Positions 59,588-64,000 of a stretch of DNA of 64,000 bases are shown piece after piece; the first letter of the stretch is position 1, and every line of letters begins with the position of its first letter. Location of the stretch: the NCBI GenBank assembly GCA_947381945.1, contig CANCXM010000014.1, forward strand, positions 1-64,000. The letters are read 5' to 3'. The notes under the pieces are model-generated. The model was given only the letters and a program-made list of their open reading frames with translations. It did no database searches and had not been told where the DNA came from. Made by a program: the position numbers and the translations under genes. Origin of the DNA: an uncultured Muribaculaceae bacterium (lineage in GTDB: Bacteria > Bacteroidota > Bacteroidia > Bacteroidales > Muribaculaceae).

Positions 59588-60924
59588 ATCTACAATCCGG
59601 TGGTCCTGTCTCCTCAACCTCATCTTCGCCTGTCAGCCCCCTTCCCGCCAATCTGAAAGGCCGGAAGGTCGTGCTCGTCAACCACTCCGATTCCCTCGGG
59701 GGAGCGGCTGTGGTGAGCTTCAGATTGCTTCAAGCTCTCAGGAAAATAGGTGTTGATGCCCGGATGGTCGTGTATACCAAGACTTCAGATGAAGCGAATG
59801 TTGCCGATGTCGGCACCCGTTTCTTCCGTGGCCTGTCCTTCATCATGGAGCGTATTGGCATTCTTCCGGCTGTGGGTTTCAAGTATGTCAATCTCTACAA
59901 GGTATCGACCGGTGATTTCGCGCTCAACATTCATCGCCATCCTTGGGTCAAGGAGGCCGACATCGTGTGTCTCAACTGGATAAACCAGGGTCTGATGAGC
60001 CTCGGCGGCATACGCAAGCTCCACCGCATGGGCAAAAAGATTGTTTGGACCCTCCACGACATGTGGGCCATGACAGGTATCTGTCACCATGCCTACGAAT
60101 GTGAGAACTATGTGCTTGAATGTGGACGCTGTCCCTTCCTCGCAAGCCCCTATTCCAACGACCTCTCCCACCGCTACTGGAAGAAGAAACACAAACTCTA
60201 TCAGGAGGTGCCCATAAAATATGTCACCGTCAGCAACTGGCTTGAGAAACTTGCACGCAAATCCTCGCTTCTGAGGGATGCCGACGTGCGCACCATCCAC
60301 AATGCCTTCCCGGTCGACCAGTTCTATACAGTTCCTCCACGCAATCTCTACTCTTTCCTGACCCCCGAGAAACCAAACATCATCCTCTTCGGCGCAGCCC
60401 GTCTCGATGATCCAATCAAGGGGCTGGACTATATGATTGACGCGCTTAACTATATTTTCGACAACTATCCTATCCTGTCGAGCAAGACGGCTGTCTACTT
60501 CTTCGGCGCCTTGAAAAATCCGCAGGCACTCGACAAACTCCGTTTCTCTCACCGCTGTTTCGGTCTCATCAATGATTTCAAAATCATACGCTATCTCTGT
60601 TCGATTTCCAAAGTGATGGTCTCATCGTCGCTCTACGAAACCCTCGGAGGCACCCTCATCGAAGGTCAGGCCGGAGGTGCGATTCCCGTGACATTCGCTC
60701 CGGATGGCAGGGCCGATGTCGTGAAACATCTGCAGAACGGCTATGTGGCGCGCTACAAGGATTCGCGTGACCTTGCCGAAGGCATACTGTGGGCATTGAA
60801 GTCCGACATCACCCGCGAGGAGCTTCATCAGTCCGTGGCCGACCGCTTCTCGGCCCCCGTCATTGCCCGTCGCTATGCCGAGCTCTTCTCCGAAATCCTC
60901 GCAGAAGACCCCACTAAAAACTGA
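59584..60924 (+). CDS. family-4-type glycosyltransferase
   Basis: 446 residues. GT-B fold: N-terminal NHSDSLGGAAVVSFRLLQAL near 37-56 (typical of GT4-like enzymes), VWTLHDMWAMTGICHHAYECE near 156-176 with a Cys pair-rich loop (ECGRCPF), a nucleotide-binding C-terminal half with FGAARLDDPIKGLDYMIDAL near 274-293 and SSLYETLGGTLIEGQAGGAI near 346-365 (E-x7-E). Likely builds an envelope glycan. It follows the DUF389 gene by overlap. Confidence 0.9.
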   Translation: MNLQSGGPVSSTSSSPVSPLPANLKGRKVVLVNHSDSLGGAAVVSFRLLQALRKIGVDARMVVYTKTSDEANVADVGTRFFRGLSFIMERIGILPAVGFKYVNLYKVSTGDFALNIHRHPWVKEADIVCLNWINQGLMSLGGIRKLHRMGKKIVWTLHDMWAMTGICHHAYECENYVLECGRCPFLASPYSNDLSHRYWKKKHKLYQEVPIKYVTVSNWLEKLARKSSLLRDADVRTIHNAFPVDQFYTVPPRNLYSFLTPEKPNIILFGAARLDDPIKGLDYMIDALNYIFDNYPILSSKTAVYFFGALKNPQALDKLRFSHRCFGLINDFKIIRYLCSISKVMVSSSLYETLGGTLIEGQAGGAIPVTFAPDGRADVVKHLQNGYVARYKDSRDLAEGILWALKSDITREELHQSVADRFSAPVIARRYAELFSEILAEDPTKN

Positions 60925-60956
60925 CAACTCACAACTGACAACTCACAACCCCCAAC
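60923..60956 (+). repeat. AACTCACAACT word repeat abutting the epimerase gene
   Basis: TGACAACTCACAACTGACAA, CTCACAACCCCCAAC up to the ATG at 60957. Confidence 0.8.
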
Positions 60957-61955
60957 ATGAAAGTACTGATAGTAGGAGCAGGAGGATTCATCGGCGGTTT
61001 CATCGCCCGCGAGGCCCTTTCGAGAGGCTATGAAACCTGGTGTGCGGTACGCGAATCGACATCGCGCCGCTATCTTACCGATCCTGCGCTCAAATTCATA
61101 ACACTCGACTATGACGATTCCGAAAAGCTCCGCAAGGGACTGGAGGGACACGAATGGGACTATATTGTCTATAACCTTGGAGCAACGAAATGTGTCAATT
61201 TCCTTGACTTCAACCATATAAACTTCAACTATCTCCGTAATTTCTGCGAGGCGCTGACGGCTAACAACCAGGTCCCGAAGCGCTTCCTCTACATATCCTC
61301 GCTCTCAGCAATCGGTCCGGGCGACGAGAAAACCTACGCCCCTCTCAACGGCTCGATGATTCCCAACCCCAACACCCGCTACGGTGTCTCGAAAATCAAG
61401 GCTGAGACCTTCCTGCAGACACTCCCTGCCTCGTTCCCGTGGATTATACTGCGCCCTACCGGGGTCTACGGCCCTCACGAGCAGGACTATCTGATGATGA
61501 TAAAGAGCATTGACTCCCACTTTGATTTCGGTGTCGGTTTCCGCCGACAGATGCTCACCTTCATCTATGTCGAGGACCTTGCGCGTGCCATATTCGACGC
61601 ACTCGAAAAGGCACCCGTCCACAAGAAATATATCATTTCCGAACCCCGTGGCTACTCCCAGAGCGAATTCCGCAAGATAGTGGCCAAGGAGTTGGGACGC
61701 AAGCTCGTGATTCCCGTCCGTCTTCCCCTCTGGGCCTTGAAGGTGGCCTGCGTGGTGTCGGAGAAATACGGTGCAGCCAAGATGCAGGCCGTCACGCTCA
61801 ATACAGACAAGTATAAAATCATGGCACAGCGCAACTGGAACTGCGACATTTCCGACGCGCAGCGCGACTTCGGTTTCAATCCTCAGATTGATTTGGCGGA
61901 GGGCATAAAGCGCACGGTCCGTGCCTACCGTAACGAATCCAAACAGAAAGGCTGA
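60957..61955 (+). CDS. NAD-dependent epimerase/dehydratase
   Basis: 332 residues. Extended SDR: nucleotide-binding VGAGGFIGGFIAREAL at about 6-21, catalytic Ser/Thr region LYISSLSAIGPGDEKTYA near 110, YGVSKIKAE near 142 (YxxxK), then RPTGVYGPHEQDYLMMIKSI near 163. Acts on a nucleotide sugar or related substrate; substrate cannot be read. It sits 32 nt after the glycosyltransferase, so a shared glycan role is likely. Confidence 0.88.
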   Translation: MKVLIVGAGGFIGGFIAREALSRGYETWCAVRESTSRRYLTDPALKFITLDYDDSEKLRKGLEGHEWDYIVYNLGATKCVNFLDFNHINFNYLRNFCEALTANNQVPKRFLYISSLSAIGPGDEKTYAPLNGSMIPNPNTRYGVSKIKAETFLQTLPASFPWIILRPTGVYGPHEQDYLMMIKSIDSHFDFGVGFRRQMLTFIYVEDLARAIFDALEKAPVHKKYIISEPRGYSQSEFRKIVAKELGRKLVIPVRLPLWALKVACVVSEKYGAAKMQAVTLNTDKYKIMAQRNWNCDISDAQRDFGFNPQIDLAEGIKRTVRAYRNESKQKG

Positions 61956-61962
61956 TACAGAT

Positions 61963-62241
61963 ATGGAAAGCAAGACACCGCTGTGGATGACGATAATCAT
62001 CCTCGTTTTTCTCCTCCCCGTCTTCTCCTTCCCCCTCCTCTTGGGCAACATCCCTGCCGGGGACGACGGCGCGAAGCTCTTCGTGTGGATCTACCCCTTC
62101 TACATGCTTCTCTCCGCGTGGCTTGCGTGGAGCGCTTTCCCCCGCCGGTCCTACATCAGCTGGATTCTGCTCATACTGATGGGGCTGTCGACTGCGGCTG
62201 TCTGGACCCTCGTGCTGCATCCGATGGATGTGGTGATGTAA
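61963..62241 (+). CDS. small membrane protein
   Basis: 92 residues, three hydrophobic helices: LWMTIIILVFLLPVFSFPLL, AKLFVWIYPFYMLLSAWLAW, ISWILLILMGLSTAAVWTLV. Starts 7 nt after the epimerase stop. No known family. Confidence 0.6.
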   Translation: MESKTPLWMTIIILVFLLPVFSFPLLLGNIPAGDDGAKLFVWIYPFYMLLSAWLAWSAFPRRSYISWILLILMGLSTAAVWTLVLHPMDVVM

Positions 62242-62285
62242 GAGACACAACATTTTACTTAACAATATAAATATCCGATTCAACA

Positions 62286-62708
62286 GTGAAGCTTTTGATT
62301 ATCAACGGGCCGAACCTTAACCTCCTCGGCACACGCGAACCCGAGATTTACGGCTCGCGCACATTTGAATCCTATCTTCAGGAACTCCGTGAGATGATTG
62401 ACGGTGACGAGATCGAGTATCTCCAGTCCAACCACGAAGGTGACATCATCGACTTCCTCCACAATACCGATGCCGACGGTGTTATCCTCAATGCCGGAGC
62501 CTATACCCACACCTCCCTCGCCATCGCCGATGCGATTTCCGGCATAACCACACCTGTGATTGAGGTGCATATCTCCAACACTGCCTCGCGCGAGCCCATC
62601 CGCCACACGTCGCTCATCGCACCCGTGTGTCGCGGCACCATCACCGGTTTCGGTCTGAATTCGTATTTCCTTGCCGCTCAGGCTTTCATCATGGGCCATG
62701 TCAGATAA
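62286..62708 (+). CDS. aroQ: type II 3-dehydroquinate dehydratase
   Basis: 140 residues, GTG start. Shikimate-pathway enzyme (dehydroquinate to dehydroshikimate). Signatures LLIINGPNLNLLGTREPEIY near 3-22 (Tyr22 catalytic), YLQSNHEGDIIDFLHN near 44-59, ILNAGAYTHTSLAIADAI near 67-84, and PVIEVHISNTASREPIRH near 90-107 (His). The 3' end overlaps the methyltransferase start by about 11 bp. aroA is at 28484. Confidence 0.95.
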   Translation: MKLLIINGPNLNLLGTREPEIYGSRTFESYLQELREMIDGDEIEYLQSNHEGDIIDFLHNTDADGVILNAGAYTHTSLAIADAISGITTPVIEVHISNTASREPIRHTSLIAPVCRGTITGFGLNSYFLAAQAFIMGHVR

Positions 62709-63336
62709 CAGCAGTCTCGACGACTACATCCTTTCCCACATCAGTGCCGAGCCGGAGCATCTGCGTCAGCTCTACCGCCGCACGCATCTGCGCCATCTCT
62801 ATCCACGCATGTGTTCGGGCTATCTGCAGGGCCGTATGCTCTCGATGCTCTCGGCCATGATTTCGCCACGGCGTGTGCTCGAACTTGGTGCCTACACCGG
62901 CTATTCAGCCCTCTGTCTGGCCGAAGGTCTCGCCCCCGACGGCCAATTGCACACAATCGAGGTTGACGATGAGATGGAGGATGAGCTACTCGAACTCTTC
63001 GCCACAGCACCCGGTGGCGACCGCATCACGCTGCATATCGGTGATGCCGAGGAGCTTATCGGACAGATTGACGAGGTGTGGGATCTGGTCTACATTGATG
63101 CCAACAAGCGCCGCTATGTGGAATATCTCGACCTCGTGCTCCCCCACATCCGTCCGGGAGGATTCATAATTGCCGACAACACCCTTTGGGACGGCAAAGT
63201 GACCGACACGGTGAAAAATCATGATGCCCAGACTGTTGCGCTCGACCGTTTCAACACCTACGTCGCCTCCCGCACAGACCTCGAAACCGTAATCCTCCCC
63301 CTCCGCGACGGCCTCACCCTCATCAGGCGTCGGTAG
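62698..63336 (+). CDS. SAM-dependent O-methyltransferase
   Basis: 212 residues from ATG 62698, overlapping aroQ. SAM motif VLELGAYTGYSALCLAEGL near 60-78 (class I E/DxGxxxGxS), TIEVDDEMEDELLELF near 87, DLVYIDANKRRYVEYLDLVL near 129 (catalytic Asp, Lys region), and GGFIIADNTLWDGKV near 153-167: the typical order of the catechol/CoA-O-methyltransferase-like YrrM/OMT family. Substrate unknown. Confidence 0.88.
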   Translation: MSDNSSLDDYILSHISAEPEHLRQLYRRTHLRHLYPRMCSGYLQGRMLSMLSAMISPRRVLELGAYTGYSALCLAEGLAPDGQLHTIEVDDEMEDELLELFATAPGGDRITLHIGDAEELIGQIDEVWDLVYIDANKRRYVEYLDLVLPHIRPGGFIIADNTLWDGKVTDTVKNHDAQTVALDRFNTYVASRTDLETVILPLRDGLTLIRRR

Positions 63337-63360
63337 GGACGCTTTTCAAAGCGTCCGCAT
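63332..63360 (+). repeat. short palindromic element, AAAGCG core
   Basis: GGTAGGGACGCTTTTCAAAG then CGTCCGCAT; an inverted partner at 63575 flanks the hairpin at 63421. Confidence 0.85.
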
Positions 63361-63420
63361 CAGCAAAGCCAAAACGCGTCCGCATCAGCAAAGTCAAACG
63401 CACGTATGCCTGCTGAAAAA

Positions 63421-63524
63421 GGTACACAAATTCATAAATAACAGAAATTACAGATTATAGTATTGGCATTAATATCAGCCGATTACATAATCTGTAATTT
63501 CTGTTATTTATGAATTTGTGTACC
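63421..63524. repeat. perfect 38-bp inverted repeat
   Basis: Left arm 63421-63458 (GGTACACAAATTCATAAATA, ACAGAAATTACAGATTAT) and right arm 63487-63524 are exact complements around a 28-nt loop. It lies inside the inverted pair of palindromic elements and has the same design as 53995-54109. Confidence 0.95.
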
Positions 63525-63574
63525 CTGTTTGGGTATTTTCGGGGTATTATTGGGAGGATATTTTTCATTGCTGA

Positions 63575-63602
63575 TGCGGACGCTTTGAAAAGCGTCCCTA
63601 CC
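63575..63602 (-). repeat. short palindromic element, inverted copy
   Basis: TGCGGACGCTTTGAAAAGCG then TCCCTACC, the reverse complement of the element at 63332. Confidence 0.85.
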
Positions 63603-63709
63603 GACCGTAATTGTTACCATTCAGATAAAAGTATTTGGTATTATTGTCTAATAAAATGGTCGAAAGGTGAAAAAGAACTATTGTGATTTTAATTGTCGTT
63701 ATAAATGCG

Positions 63710-63717
63710 TAAATTTG
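63710..63717 (+). promoter_or_regulatory. -7 element of the DUF6660 gene
   Basis: TAAATTTG, 34 nt before the ATG at 63752. Confidence 0.5.
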
Positions 63718-63751
63718 CCGAATAAAATAATAAAATCTACAATAAGTATAG

Positions 63752-64000
63752 ATGCGTTATCTCTCAATTCTATTGACAATCTTTGTGATGTTCATGTGCA
63801 CTGCGCCTGCATTTGAACAAGATGGTTGTCTGCTGAGAGATGCTCATTGCTCATGTCAGACAAATGGTACGGCAGATGAGGATTGCGCTTGTGAGACATG
63901 CTCACCGTTCATTTCCTGCGCTACATGTACGGGGTTCATTCCTTCTCTGGAGGTAAGGACAACTGTTTTGACGGTGAGCAAACGTCCTGTGTTTCAATTC
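63752..64000 (+). CDS. DUF6660-type cysteine-rich protein, 5' part
   Basis: The gene runs off the window; 83 codons are present without a stop. N-terminal hydrophobic MRYLSILLTIFVMFMCTAPA is a signal peptide or membrane anchor. Downstream, cysteines are dense (CLLRDAHCSCQ, CACETCSPFISCATCTGF). The CSPF..C..C.GF pattern with an N-terminal helix recalls DUF6660, a small protein often next to heavy-metal efflux genes in Bacteroidota. A metal-efflux operon may follow beyond the window. Confidence 0.6.
   Translation, partial: MRYLSILLTIFVMFMCTAPAFEQDGCLLRDAHCSCQTNGTADEDCACETCSPFISCATCTGFIPSLEVRTTVLTVSKRPVFQF

Noticed and set aside
1..64000. tRNA or rRNA genes
   Set aside because: No cloverleaf-like segment with a GTTCRANNC loop and no rRNA signature was found by reading; a dedicated tRNA search would settle it.

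Overview
The window looks like chromosomal DNA of a Bacteroidales bacterium, most likely a Muribaculaceae-type gut commensal. This is inferred from content, because the window has no rRNA or tRNA gene. Supporting points are promoters of the Bacteroidota type (TTTG or TTG, about 20 nt, then TAnnTTTG), absence of Shine-Dalgarno-like leaders, and Bacteroidota-typical families (DUF3078, DUF4230, DUF4491, DUF4919, DUF6660, BspA-like repeats, GH3-family proteins, OmpP1/FadL porin, CCGxHxVCEK small membrane protein). Most genes are housekeeping, set in intergenic DNA unusually rich in several repeat families.

Layout. 1-7.5 kb: a candidate structured RNA, a hypothetical gene, a giant BspA-like surface protein with nested duplications, a repeat-laden proline/threonine-rich gene, and a 52-bp tandem repeat array. 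7.5-13.8 kb (+): recF, DUF721, thioesterase, RsmF-like methyltransferase, trmD, a small ORF with a GNAT acetyltransferase (possible toxin-antitoxin pair), pectinesterase. 13.8-24.4 kb (-): DUF2442, leuS, nadA, an AT-rich block with clustered 9-mers (possible origin-like region), a hypothetical protein, alkaline phosphatase, GH3-family enzyme, DUF4919 and a small membrane protein. 24.7-34.5 kb (+): an ATPase/DUF4435 pair resembling PARIS defence, a flippase-like membrane protein, aroA, a metal ABC permease, a lipoprotein, a large membrane-anchored protein and an OmpA-like lipoprotein. 34.6-49.5 kb: tandem DUF4230 genes, dnaX, nitroreductase, a compact HigBA-like pair, PpiD-like chaperone, SGNH hydrolase, alpha/beta hydrolase, envelope proteins, DUF3078 and FadL-like porins, and a MntA-HepT module. 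49.6-64 kb: sufE-trmB-mrp, a secreted endonuclease I, panB, HIT protein, Na/Pi symporter, a DUF389-glycosyltransferase-epimerase-small membrane protein-aroQ-O-methyltransferase cluster, and the 5' end of a DUF6660 gene.

The most unusual signal is the intergenic DNA. At least six loci hold long inverted repeats whose two arms match each other, sometimes perfectly over 38-45 bp, while the arms differ between loci yet are built from the same short words (ACATAAG, ACAAAAG, ACAGAAG). A second word family (AACTCAAAACT, GACAACTC) is mostly C/A-rich on the sense strand and often runs right up to start codons. Short palindromes share a TAGGGACGC arm but have two alternative cores. A dispersed element of about 110 bp has one 52-bp module amplified fivefold at one of its two loci. 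Family assignments rest on motif recognition by eye; no database search was run.
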